Origin: Deltaproteobacteria bacterium
GTDB lineage: Bacteria > Desulfobacterota > Binatia > UBA9968
Direction: 5' to 3'
Length of the DNA stretch: 14,135 nucleotides
Assembly: GCA_016184235.1 (NCBI GenBank)
Contig: JACPDC010000200.1
Span: 1-14,135, forward strand
Part shown: positions 1-7,391 of the stretch, in pieces
Position numbering within the stretch: position 1 is the first letter of the stretch
How the letters are laid out: each line of letters begins with the position of its first letter
Translations under genes and position numbers: made by a program
The notes under the pieces: generated by a model
Told to the model about the DNA's origin: nothing
Seen by the model: the letters and a program-made list of their open reading frames with translations, nothing else
Databases searched by the model: none

Positions 1-353
1 ACCAGGGTCCCTTGCGCGAATACCGGCACGAGAACGACGGTGTCCGACGGATGCGTCACGTTGCCCGCGTACGGGTGATTGAAGAGGATGATGTCGCCCG
101 GTTCCAGCTCCTCGGCGCGATAGTAGCGCGGCAGATGCTCGGCAATGGCCGAAAACGAGCCGAAGTGCAGCGGCAGCTTCTTCGACACCGCTATTGTGCG
201 CAATTGAGCATCCAAAAGGCCCGCGCTGCCGTCTTCGGACTCCCGGAGAACGGTCGAGTAACCGCTATGGAAGAGCACGACGCGCATCTCCTCGATGATG
301 CTGTCGACCTTTGAGTGGATCAGCTCCAAAACGATGGGATCGAGCTTCGTCAT
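1..353 (-). CDS. hyuB: Hydantoinase/oxoprolinase B subunit (HyuB), N-terminal part only
   Basis: N-terminal ~117 residues of a HyuB-family protein; the rest lies beyond the window's left edge (in-frame codons 3-353). The protein begins MTKLDPIVLELIHSKV and contains SGYSTVLRESEDGSAGLLD and FNHPYAGNVTHPSDTVVL, which match the family's start (a segment near the N-terminus that normally reads as 'RE..D.S.AL.D' and a later 'NDPY.GG.H..D' block). Known role: with HyuA it forms an ATP-dependent enzyme that opens cyclic amides such as hydantoins or 5-oxoproline in the cytoplasm; the substrate cannot be read from sequence. Start chosen because ATG overlaps the stop of frameshift-corrected hyuA as ATGA (350-353), the usual translational coupling of hyuA-hyuB pairs. 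No defect is seen in the visible part. Confidence 0.88.
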   Translation of the reverse strand, partial: MTKLDPIVLELIHSKVDSIIEEMRVVLFHSGYSTVLRESEDGSAGLLDAQLRTIAVSKKLPLHFGSFSAIAEHLPRYYRAEELEPGDIILFNHPYAGNVTHPSDTVVLVPVFAQGTL

Positions 354-2382
354 CGTCTCTTCTCCCCGGCCAATTCCAGGATGACGTTGCCGAAGCGATC
401 CACACGGGCCGCCTGGCGGGGATGGATGATGATGGTGGAATCCATCTCCTCGATGATGGCGGGACCGCGAATCCGGTTGCCGCAAACGAGCCTCTCGCGG
501 TCGTAAATCGGGCAGTCCTGCCAGCCGTCGAAATTTCCTCGTGGGCCGCCTGCTCGACCGCCTGCGGCTTGGGCAGGACGACTTTGGTGGTCAATCTGTA
601 GTTGACCAGCTCCACCCTCTGGTCCTGGGCGCGCGAGCCGTAATGCTTTTCGTGCTGCTCATCGAACGTGCGCCGCCAGCCGCTCTTGTCGGTTTCGGCC
701 AAGACGGTCCTGGCCACGGGCACGGGGAGCTCGTACTTCTGAATGCTGTAGCGCAGATCGATGGCCCGTTCGTGCCGGATCTTGTCCGGCGAAATTCCCT
801 GGGCCTCGAACTCCTCCCGTGCGACGCTCTCCATCGCCTCGAACCGCTTCTGGACTTCGCTCGCCGCCACCTTCTCCAGCTCGGCGAAATGGGTCTGGAT
901 ATAGTCGCGCTTGAGATCGGAGACCAGCAGCCCTACCGCCGAATGCACCCCCGGGGATGGGGGAATCAGCACGCGCGGAATCTTCAGCTCCTCGGCCAGC
1001 AGGGCCGCATGGACCGGACCCGCGCCGCCGAACGCGACCAGCACATACTCCCGCGGGTCTTCTCCCCTGGAAACCGTGACCAGGCGCAAGGCCTCCACCA
1101 TCTGCGAGCTCACGATCTGGATGATGCCGCTGGCCGCCTCGATCAATTCGAGCCCCAGCGGCCCGGCGATTTGTCCGGCGATGGCCTCCGCCGCGGCAGC
1201 CGCATTGAGCTTGAACTTGCCGCCGAGAAAAAAATCCGGGTCGAGCCAGCCGAGCGTCACGTCGGCGTCGGTGACGGTCGGCGCCTTGCCGCCGTCGGGG
1301 TAGCATGCCGGACCGGGGTCGGCGCCCGCGCTCTGCGGCCCGACCTTCAGCATCCCGCTCCTGTCGATCCAGGCGATGCTGCCGCCGCCCGAGCCGATCT
1401 CGACCAGATCGAGCGAGGGGGTCGTCACCAGCCACTCGCCGGCCTGGAAGCGGGAAACGATCCTCGGCTCGCCGTCTTCGATGATCCCGGCCTTGGCCGT
1501 CGTCCCTCCCATATCGAAGGAGATTACCTTCAAGTGGCCGGTCATGCGGCCGACATGAGCGGCCCCCAGGACGCCCGCTGCCGGGCCGGACTCGATCATC
1601 CGCACCGGAATATTGCGCAGCGCACCGCTGGTGAGGCTGCCGCCGTTGGATTGCATGATGTAGAGCGGCCGGCGAATGCGCCGCGACGCCAGCGCCTCCT
1701 CAAGCCGGTGAATGTAACGGTTCACCACCGGCGCGACATAGCCATTGACGACGGTCGTGGCGAGCCGCGGGTACTCGCGAATTTGCGGCAACGTCTCGCA
1801 GGAGAGATAAACCTGGGCCTCCGGCGCGGCCTCGGCAACCAGCTCGCGCAGCCGCTGCTCGTGCGCCGGATTCATAAAGGAGAAGAGCAGGCAGACCGCC
1901 ACCGATTCCACTCCGCTGCCGCTCAAGCGCTTGAGCCGTCGCCTGGTCTCGGCCTCGTCCAGCGGGCGCAGGACGCCGCCGCGGAAATCCATCCGTTCGG
2001 GGATCTGAATGGTGTGGCGCTGCGGCACCAGCATGGGCGGCTTGGGGTAGGAGAGATAATCGTAGGAGCCGGTGCGCACCTCGCCCAGCTCGGGGGTCTC
2101 ATAGACGCCGGTGAAGCCTTCGGTAATGAGCAGCCATGTCTTGGCCCCCTTGCGTTCCAGCAGGGCGTTCGTAGCCACGGTGGTGGCGTGAAAGAGAAAG
2201 GTGACATCCTCGGGAGAGCGGCCGTCGGCGAAGAAGCCGTCCAACGCCTCCATGACCCCGCGCGTGAGATCCGCCGGGGTGCTCAGGACTTTCAGATTGA
2301 AGACCTCGCCGGTCTCTTCTTCGAGGACGCAGAGATCGGTGAACGTGCCGCCGATATCGATGCCGATTCTTAAGCGCGACAT
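350..2382 (-). CDS. hyuA: Hydantoinase/oxoprolinase A subunit (HyuA), frameshifted near its 3' end
   Basis: ATP-binding subunit of an N-methylhydantoinase/5-oxoprolinase-type enzyme. It starts MSRLRIGIDIGGTFTDL, the ASKHA phosphate-1 motif at residues 8-17, followed by FHATTVATNALLERKGAKT, the SGPAAGVLGAAHVG block, the second nucleotide motif ISFDMGGTTAKAG, EIGSGGGSIAWID, GPQSAGADPGPACY and FGGAGPVHA. Start at 2382 is preferred over an in-frame ATG at 2406 because AGAGGA lies just upstream of it and it places the GIDIGGT motif where the family has it. The frame is intact until about 540, then shifts: the continuous reading runs to 265 with a nonsense arginine/serine-rich tail, whereas the next frame restores family sequence (FDGWQDCPIYDRERL, RGPAIIEEMDST, VDRFGNVILELAG) and stops at 350-352 exactly on the hyuB ATG. 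Corrected length about 677 aa, normal for the family. This is a one-base deletion, either a recent mutation or a sequence error. Confidence 0.9.
531..540 (-). other. Frameshift site in hyuA (1-nt loss)
   Basis: On the minus strand GAGGAAATTT marks where the HyuA reading changes frame. Upstream the frame encodes ...VEQAAHEE; downstream the family sequence NFDGWQDCPIYDRERL is in the frame that needs one extra base. From ATG 2382 to stop 350 the length is 2033 nt, one short of a multiple of three, which fits a single missing base. No strong slippery heptamer plus stem-loop is apparent, so a deletion or sequencing/assembly error is more likely than programmed frameshifting. Confidence 0.8.
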
Positions 2383-2417
2383 CTGTTCCTCTCTGTTGCG
2401 GGGCACCGCGCCACGAG

Positions 2418-2450
2418 CAGTAGGGGCAGGTTTGAAACCTGCCCCTACTG
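2418..2450. repeat. Perfect 33-nt palindromic repeat (16-bp arms, 1-nt centre)
   Basis: Arms CAGTAGGGGCAGGTTT (2418-2433) and AAACCTGCCCCTACTG (2435-2450) are exact reverse complements around a single G at 2434. The right arm contains the TAG stop (CTA at 2445-2447 on the plus strand) of the EutA-like gene; the rest fills the 62-nt gap to hyuA. From memory, GTAGGGGC...GCCCCTAC palindromes are dispersed repeats in many uncultured bacterial genomes (REP/MITE-like), which I infer here. As RNA it would form a long GC-rich hairpin between eutA and hyuA; there is no following T-run, so a classical intrinsic terminator is not supported, but effects on mRNA stability or attenuation are possible. Confidence 0.9.
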
Positions 2451-3926
2451 GGCCGCGGTCGGAAAGATCAGCGATTTCACCACCACCGGAACGGCGCCGG
2501 AGGAGGGGATCAGGGCGCCGATATCGACGTAATCGAACTCGTTGAGCGCGATGCCGTCGATGGAGATGACCGGATTGGAAAAACTCATCTCCTCTTTAAA
2601 ATGCAGCCCGATGATGCCGCCGATATCGCCGTCGCTCACCAGCGTGAGCGGGTGGCCCTTCGCGAGGATCTTATCGAGCCCGTCTCTAACGCCGGAGCAA
2701 AAAGCGTCGAGGCGGGCGAAGGTCGCCGAACCTTCCCAGTGAAAGCCCACCGCCACGGGCCGCTTCCCATCGACCAAATCGAGTCTTGCCAGCGCCGCCT
2801 CGATCGCCTTCTTCACGGCTTGCTGATCGATCGCGTCGGCTTGAAAGGAGAATTCCGGCACCACCACCGGGACGTTGCGCACCGGGACCGCGGTGACCGG
2901 CTCGACAAAGATGGTGCTGCCGCTCACCTGGATCGTGTACTGCGAGGCGCCGATCACGGTGGCGCGGATTTTCGCGACCGGCTCCAGGAGCCGGATGCCG
3001 AGACCCGCGACCCTTTTCTTCACCTCGCTCGCCAGCAACGGGCCGAGATCGCCGAAGTCCCCTGGGTTTTGGCCGTAGATAAACTCCGACACCCCGCCGG
3101 AAAACGTGATTGCGTCTATCGGGCCTCGGTAAGACAATGGCGGAAGGCGCAGCAGCCTTTTTGCCTCCTCGGACGGCGGCTTGACATTCAAGACCTCGAA
3201 TAATTTATCGGCCATCAACGAAGCCATGGCCGCCGCGCCGGACGGATCGATGCTCTTGCCGAGCGCCAGATCCAGCCCCGCGGCGGCGGCGAAAAAACGG
3301 CCGGCCTCCTCGACGCGCGAGACCACCCCGTTGTCGAACGCCACCAGACGAGCGCCCACATCGATGGCCGTTACTTCCTGCACCCGGCCCTTGGCGCAAA
3401 TCGCGATTTTGCTGGTCCCTCCCCCGATATCGACGTTCATGCAGACGCCGCCCGACCTGGCGGATTCCGCCGCCGCGCCCGACCCATGGGCCGCCATCGT
3501 GCTCTCCAGGCTGTCGCCGGCGCTGACGGCGACGAAGCGGCCCGCCTCCGCGGCAAAGAGCTCCGCGATCGCGCGCGCGTTGCGGCGCCTGACCGCCACG
3601 CCCGTAAGAATCAGCGCCCCGGTATCCACGTCCTCACGCTTCAAGCCGGCGCGCCCGTACTGGCGGTTGATGAACTTTCCCAGCGTCTGGACGTCGATCG
3701 TGAGGTCATCGAGGTAGGGGGTGAGGAGAATTTCCGACTCGTTGAGGATCGCGCGCCGCACCACGACGTAGCGTGTCCCCTCCTGCTTCATCTCCAGGCG
3801 AGAAAATACCAGGTGCGACGTCGAGGAGCCGATATCGACCCCGACGCTGGTGAGCTTGATCTCGTCCTCGTCGACGATGTGGCGGCTGGAATTGGTAAAA
3901 CTACCCGGACGGGATGGCGTCCCCAT
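2445..3926 (-). CDS. eutA: EutA-like ASKHA ATPase (ethanolamine ammonia-lyase reactivase family)
   Basis: 493-aa protein of the EutA family, whose studied members use ATP to release damaged B12 from ethanolamine ammonia-lyase and reactivate it. Seen: the first nucleotide motif VGVDIGSSTSHLVFSRLEM at ~28-46, NESEILLTPYLDD at ~62-74, LTGVAVRRRNARAIAELFA at ~107-125, the second phosphate motif MNVDIGGGTSKIAI at ~163-176 and ITFSGGVSEFIYG in the C-terminal half. Length is slightly above the ~467 aa of enterobacterial EutA. ATG at 3926 has AAGGA six bases upstream; the first ~25 residues precede the fold. Neither eutB nor eutC is in the window, so the client is unknown; it sits between a cupin gene and hyuA, itself an ASKHA ATPase. 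The stop codon is supplied by the palindromic repeat at 2418-2450. Family assignment is firm; the role in this operon is open. Confidence 0.82.
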   Translation of the reverse strand: MGTPSRPGSFTNSSRHIVDEDEIKLTSVGVDIGSSTSHLVFSRLEMKQEGTRYVVVRRAILNESEILLTPYLDDLTIDVQTLGKFINRQYGRAGLKREDVDTGALILTGVAVRRRNARAIAELFAAEAGRFVAVSAGDSLESTMAAHGSGAAAESARSGGVCMNVDIGGGTSKIAICAKGRVQEVTAIDVGARLVAFDNGVVSRVEEAGRFFAAAAGLDLALGKSIDPSGAAAMASLMADKLFEVLNVKPPSEEAKRLLRLPPLSYRGPIDAITFSGGVSEFIYGQNPGDFGDLGPLLASEVKKRVAGLGIRLLEPVAKIRATVIGASQYTIQVSGSTIFVEPVTAVPVRNVPVVVPEFSFQADAIDQQAVKKAIEAALARLDLVDGKRPVAVGFHWEGSATFARLDAFCSGVRDGLDKILAKGHPLTLVSDGDIGGIIGLHFKEEMSFSNPVISIDGIALNEFDYVDIGALIPSSGAVPVVVKSLIFPTAAQ

Positions 3927-3961
3927 GGAGATTCCTTCGGTAAGAGAGGCCCGGCCGGAGA

Positions 3962-5158
3962 TCAGGGCTTGCGGTAGAGCGAGTCGTCCATTCTGGAGAC
4001 GATCCCCTCTTGCTTCAACGTCGCCTCGTACTCCTTGCGCAGGTACGGATCCTCGTCATAGTAGGGAACGGCGCTGCCGCCCTCTTTGATGTCGATGGCG
4101 CCGTAGTCGATGTGCTGTTCGCCGGGCCTGCCGCGCTCGCGACCCGGGGCGTTCGGTCCGAACCATGCCGTGAGACGGAGCGACTCCTTGCTGGTGCCGA
4201 AATGGGCGTGGAACCAGTTCCCGCCCATCGGAGCGGCGCTCACCATGCCGACCGGCTCGTAGTCCTGGCGTTTGACGAACTCTCCCTTGCCGTCCTTCCA
4301 GGGTGTTTGGCCGAGAGTGGCGGGCCAGGTGTAGGTGTAGCCTTTCCCCGTGAGACAGATCAACACCGCAGCGGAGCCGTGGGCGTGCGCCTTGGAGTAG
4401 CGCCCGTTCTCGTGCTGGCCGATCCAGAGGTAGAAGTTGTTGCCGGTCATGTGCGGCTCGATCCTCCGGTAGCCCGGGGAGCGGCGGTTATCGAGCGGCA
4501 GCTCGCAGTTGATGATGTCCGGGATGATGTTGGTCTGGCGCATCGCCAGCCCCCGCAGCGGGTCCGGTGAGATCTCTTCTCTGGGCTTGTAGTAATCGTC
4601 GGTCGGGTCGAAGCGATCTTTAAAACTGTACGGGCAGTTGAAGATGAAGTCGGTGTTGGAATAGAGGTTCATCGCGTTGGGCGCCGTGGTTCCCGCGAGC
4701 AGCAGCGCCGGGCTGCGGGTCGCGTTCACGATGCGGTGATGCGCGTTGATCGGGATGGAAAAGAGCGAGCCCCTCTGCCACTCGAAGGTAAGCTTCTTGC
4801 CGTTGCCCTCCGTCCAGACCTCCGTCGATCCCCTACCGTCGACCACCAGGACCATCTCCTCGTAGAGATGCCTTTCAGGATTCAGCGCCCCCGCCCCCGG
4901 CACCTCGACGACATAGCATCCCCAGAGCCCTTCGGTGCCCAGCAGTTGAATAAAAGTCCCGTTGCCGCCCATCCGCTTCCAGGGTTTGAGCGGCAGGTCC
5001 TGCACCCTCCTCACGCCGATCTCCCGGTAGATGGGAATCCCCTGCTCCTCCATAAAAATATCATAGGGAGTCTTGGGACGGAGAAATTTGCCGTAGCCGG
5101 CCTTGGTCTTTTGGTCCGTTGGCTCTTGCCATTTTGCGGTGGTGGGCCCGTGATCCAT
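3962..5158 (-). CDS. Bicupin protein of unknown substrate
   Basis: 398-aa cytoplasmic protein (no signal peptide) with two cupin domains. Domain 1 (~85-165) shows RHLYEEMVLVVDGRG (H97, E100/E101) and the cupin-2 motif GSLFSIPINAHHRIVNAT with H140/H141 and N145. Domain 2 (~240-335) has AHAH (H258, H260) followed by LICLTGKG, and a later WFHAHFG (H317, H319); the usual glutamate after the HxH is replaced (GSAAV), so the metal sites differ. I recall related proteins being labelled 'ethanolamine ammonia-lyase-activating protein' in databases, which would fit the adjacent EutA-like gene, but I cannot confirm that here. The alternative is a gentisate-dioxygenase-like or regulatory cupin. The gene starts 63 nt after npdG and has a perfect Shine-Dalgarno. 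No defects seen. Confidence 0.78.
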   Translation of the reverse strand: MDHGPTTAKWQEPTDQKTKAGYGKFLRPKTPYDIFMEEQGIPIYREIGVRRVQDLPLKPWKRMGGNGTFIQLLGTEGLWGCYVVEVPGAGALNPERHLYEEMVLVVDGRGSTEVWTEGNGKKLTFEWQRGSLFSIPINAHHRIVNATRSPALLLAGTTAPNAMNLYSNTDFIFNCPYSFKDRFDPTDDYYKPREEISPDPLRGLAMRQTNIIPDIINCELPLDNRRSPGYRRIEPHMTGNNFYLWIGQHENGRYSKAHAHGSAAVLICLTGKGYTYTWPATLGQTPWKDGKGEFVKRQDYEPVGMVSAAPMGGNWFHAHFGTSKESLRLTAWFGPNAPGRERGRPGEQHIDYGAIDIKEGGSAVPYYDEDPYLRKEYEATLKQEGIVSRMDDSLYRKP

Positions 5159-5162
5159 GACG

Positions 5163-5169
5163 CCTCCTT
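5163..5169 (-). promoter_or_regulatory. Strong ribosome binding site for the bicupin gene
   Basis: Minus strand AAGGAGG, a full anti-16S match, ends four bases before ATG 5158. It is the strongest ribosome site in the operon (neighbours have AGAGGA, AAGGA or none clear), so the cupin may be translated at a higher rate than npdG upstream. Confidence 0.75.
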
Positions 5170-5221
5170 AAATGATGCCAGATCGCTTCTGCTTAGTTCC
5201 TAGGACATTTCCGCCAAAAAT

Positions 5222-5875
5222 TCAAACCCCAATTCCCGTCACCTTCACGCTGGCGTGCTTCGATTTATACTTTCGATTGAGCGAGATCAAGACCCCGGTG
5301 AGCCCCTCGATGACATAGGCGTTGGCGGCCGGTCCGGCGTCAAAACTCCGCGCGCCGATCCGGCGAATGATCTCCATGACCTTTTGTTTCGCGGTCTCGT
5401 TGTCGCCGCAGACCAGCACATCGCCGAGCGCCGCGTCGGCGGACTGCAGATCGACCGCAGAGATGTTGTGCAGCGCGCCGACAACCGGCGCCTCATCGCC
5501 CAGGATCTGCTGCGCCTCGAGCAGCGCGGAGCCGGCGGGCGGAACAAAGGGCCTGCCCTTTTTCAGCGGCACCACCGCGTCGATGACGGTCTTGCCCGCG
5601 AGCTGGCCTTTTAGCTGCGCGACGGTCGTCGCATGGCCTTCGTAGGGGACCGCGATCACGACGAACTCGGCCTCTTTAACCGCCTCCTGATTGGTCTCGC
5701 CCTCGAGGGCGCCCCGTGTCAGGCTCTTCCGCAAAGACTCGACGACGGATTTGGCCTTCTCCCTATCGCGCGACCCGATGATGACCCTCACCCCGGGAGC
5801 CGCCAGACGCAGCGCCAGCCCGCTCCCCAGGCTGCCGGTCCCCCCTACAATGGCGACGTTAATATCTTTATCCAT
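5222..5875 (-). CDS. npdG: F420H2:NADP oxidoreductase (NpdG/Fno)
   Basis: 217-aa cytoplasmic enzyme transferring hydride between NADPH and coenzyme F420; in bacteria it usually runs toward F420H2. It begins with a Rossmann motif, NVAIVGGTGSLGSGLALRL (~6-24), followed by VIIGSRDREKA (~31-41), whose serine and arginine after the second strand are the features that select NADP(H). FVVIAVPYEGHATTV (~71-85) and the family end AYVIEGLTGVLISLNRKYK (~186-204) with VKVTGIGV match the F420-binding Fno group. Length is normal. It follows cofE by 6 nt and has no clear Shine-Dalgarno, so coupling to cofE is likely. Position in the F420 operon supports the call over generic NADP-binding oxidoreductases. 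Confidence 0.9.
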   Translation of the reverse strand: MDKDINVAIVGGTGSLGSGLALRLAAPGVRVIIGSRDREKAKSVVESLRKSLTRGALEGETNQEAVKEAEFVVIAVPYEGHATTVAQLKGQLAGKTVIDAVVPLKKGRPFVPPAGSALLEAQQILGDEAPVVGALHNISAVDLQSADAALGDVLVCGDNETAKQKVMEIIRRIGARSFDAGPAANAYVIEGLTGVLISLNRKYKSKHASVKVTGIGV

Positions 5876-5881
5876 AGCGCT

Positions 5882-6640
5882 TTAGAAATTGCGAAAGAGA
5901 TCCTCCGCTTCCGGACGGAGCAGCTCCTGCACCGATCCTTCCCCCTTTTCTGCGGCGTAGCCGCGAATCACAACAACCGGGACGCCGTCTCTCTTTCCCA
6001 TCACCAATTCCGCCGCGGCTGCCAGCTCGTCCGCCGCCGCCGCCACCGAGGCCCTTAGCTCGTAACCGTACCGGTCGTTCCTTCCCCGATCGTCTTTCAA
6101 AGGCTTGAGACCGGAGATGCCGACCGCCACATCCACGGTTCCCAGCCGCCAGGGACGACCGAAGCTGTCGCTGATGATGACGCCCGGAGCGACTCCGCCA
6201 AGCTGCCGGATCTCTTCCCTGATCTCCCTTGCCGAGCGATCCGGATCGCGCGGCAGCAAAGCAACCAATCCCAGCCCCACGTTGGACAAATCCACGCCGG
6301 CGTTGGCGCAAATAAAGCCGTGGTGGGTCTCGACGATGATCGTGCCGCCCCCTTTTCTGACGATGCGGCGGCTCTCGCTTAAAATGATTTCCACGAGCCG
6401 CGCGTCTTTATCGTTCAACTCCCGCGCCAGTTCGATGGCGTGGGCCGAAGGCCGTATCGCATCCAAGCGGGCAACCCGCCCCTCGGCCTTGGAGACGATC
6501 TTGTGGGCCACCACCAGGATATCTCCCTGAAGCAGGGCAACGTTGTCGCGGGAACAGCCATCAAGGACGAGCCTGGCGACGGAGTCGCCTTGCCGCACCT
6601 CGCCCAGCTTTTCCAGCCCTATGATTTCCAGCCGCCGCAT
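5882..6640 (-). CDS. cofE: Coenzyme F420-0:L-glutamate ligase (CofE)
   Basis: 252-aa enzyme that adds gamma-linked glutamates to F420-0 using GTP and divalent metal. Conserved blocks are present in order: QGDILVVAHKIVSKAEGRV (~38-56), VETHHGFICANAGVDLSN (~103-120), ALLPRDPDRSA (~127-137) and ISDSFGRPWRLGTVDVAVG (~156-174). It lacks the C-terminal FMN-dependent nitroreductase-like domain of actinobacterial FbiB, which reduces dehydro-F420-0; it is therefore the short archaeal/proteobacterial type. It overlaps the last 22 nt of cofC in a different frame, with GGAAAG a few bases before its ATG, implying translational coupling. Confidence 0.93.
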   Translation of the reverse strand: MRRLEIIGLEKLGEVRQGDSVARLVLDGCSRDNVALLQGDILVVAHKIVSKAEGRVARLDAIRPSAHAIELARELNDKDARLVEIILSESRRIVRKGGGTIIVETHHGFICANAGVDLSNVGLGLVALLPRDPDRSAREIREEIRQLGGVAPGVIISDSFGRPWRLGTVDVAVGISGLKPLKDDRGRNDRYGYELRASVAAAADELAAAAELVMGKRDGVPVVVIRGYAAEKGEGSVQELLRPEAEDLFRNF

Positions 6641-7386
6641 GACTTTCCAAAACGGTTGGCGTTTTCCAAGGCGCGAACGATACCCATCTTACGCGCCGTC
6701 TCGTAGGTCCTCCCGCCGCTTATCCGTGCTCGTGCTCGGTTATCGTGCTCGTTCGGCGAACACGAGCTACGAACATGAGTCGCGATCTCCAGGAAGCGCT
6801 CCAGATCCTTAGGCTCGTCGATGTCGAGAGCGATCCGCTCGTTTTCCAGTACCCGTGGCGGCAGCCCGGCCGCTTCCACCTGAGCCAGGTGGTAGGTGAA
6901 GCTGTCATAGCCGAAGCCGAGCTTAATCACACCCAGAGGAGAGAGCAAAAGCGCGTTGGTTCCCATCCGGTCATGCGATGGCGTCAAGAGCGCAAAGGGG
7001 AGATTCGCGTCGTGGCCGGAGAGCTGCCCCAGGAGAAGCTCGATGTCGTCGGAGCGGACCAAGGGGATGTCTCCGGGAATAACCAGGGCGGCGTCGATCC
7101 CCGCCTGTCCCATGCTCGCGAGGGCAAAGACCGCCGCCTCGGTCTCTCCTCTTTCACTCTCTTCGCGGATCACATGGACTCCCAGGAAAGAGGCGATCTC
7201 GGAAACTCCGGAATCCCCCGTCACTACGTAGACCCCGTCGAGCCCCCGGCTCAAAACCGCCTGGCCCAGGACATCGCGCAGCATCGCCTCCGCCAGGAGC
7301 TCGCGCTGCGCCACGCCGAGCAGCGGAGAAAGCCGCTGCTTTGCGTTGGTGAAGCCCTTGGCCGGTATCAACGCTGCAATCTTCAT
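6619..7386 (-). CDS. cofC: 2-phospho-L-lactate (or PEP) guanylyltransferase (CofC/FbiD) with repeat-derived C-terminal insertion
   Basis: 255-aa nucleotidyltransferase that activates a three-carbon phospho-acid with GTP for CofD. Seen: AALIPAKGFTNAKQRLSPLL (~4-23, GTP/metal binding loop), LVIPGDIPLVRSDDIELLL (~101-119), PSHDRMGTNALLLSP (~136-150) and FGYDSFTYHLAQVEAAGL (~158-175). The usual end of the fold is around LDIDEPKDLERFL (~187-199). Beyond it come THVRSSCSPNEHDNRARARI (~203-222), encoded by a CGTGCTCGT-type repeat, then RTYETARKMGIVRAL, which looks like the native family tail. The repeat is inserted without breaking the frame. Starts 5 nt after cofD. The acceptor (2-phospholactate, PEP or 3-phosphoglycerate) cannot be told from sequence. 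Confidence 0.92.
   Translation of the reverse strand: MKIAALIPAKGFTNAKQRLSPLLGVAQRELLAEAMLRDVLGQAVLSRGLDGVYVVTGDSGVSEIASFLGVHVIREESERGETEAAVFALASMGQAGIDAALVIPGDIPLVRSDDIELLLGQLSGHDANLPFALLTPSHDRMGTNALLLSPLGVIKLGFGYDSFTYHLAQVEAAGLPPRVLENERIALDIDEPKDLERFLEIATHVRSSCSPNEHDNRARARISGGRTYETARKMGIVRALENANRFGKSCGGWKS
6725..6753. repeat. CGTGCTCGT pair inside cofC
   Basis: Plus strand CGTGCTCGT at 6725-6733 and CGTGCTCGTT at 6744-6753, separated by 10 nt (GCTCGGTTAT); the spacer itself adds a near copy, CGTGCTCGG at 6731-6739. The same arrangement recurs at 8356-8384. Flanking bases 6754-6776 (TCGGCGAACACGAGCTACGAACA) give partial self-complementarity. It lies within codons for CofC residues ~203-222. 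Confidence 0.85.
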
Positions 7387-7391
7387 CCTGG

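Noticed and set aside
265..349. C-terminal extension of hyuA beyond its expected stop
   Set aside because: Arises only from the shifted frame; overlaps hyuB and has no family similarity.
531..540. Programmed ribosomal frameshift in hyuA
   Set aside because: No convincing slippery heptamer with downstream structure, and HyuA is not known to use recoding; deletion or sequence error is simpler.
541..2373. 610-codon plus-strand ORF opposite hyuA
   Set aside because: Antisense shadow of a well-conserved HyuA frame; its product is compositionally odd (H/R/Q-rich) with no recognisable motif.
2418..2450. Intrinsic terminator after the EutA-like gene
   Set aside because: Strong stem but no T-run follows on either strand, the loop would be too tight, and hyuA continues downstream in the same direction.
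5159..5221. Internal promoter before the bicupin (TTGGCG, 16 nt, TAAGCA on the minus strand)
   Set aside because: Poor match at the -10 and no other support; recorded only as a possible break in the operon.
6701..6790. CRISPR-like or tandem array at the CGTGCTCGT copies
   Set aside because: Only two or three short copies per site, with no regular repeat-spacer array and no cas genes.
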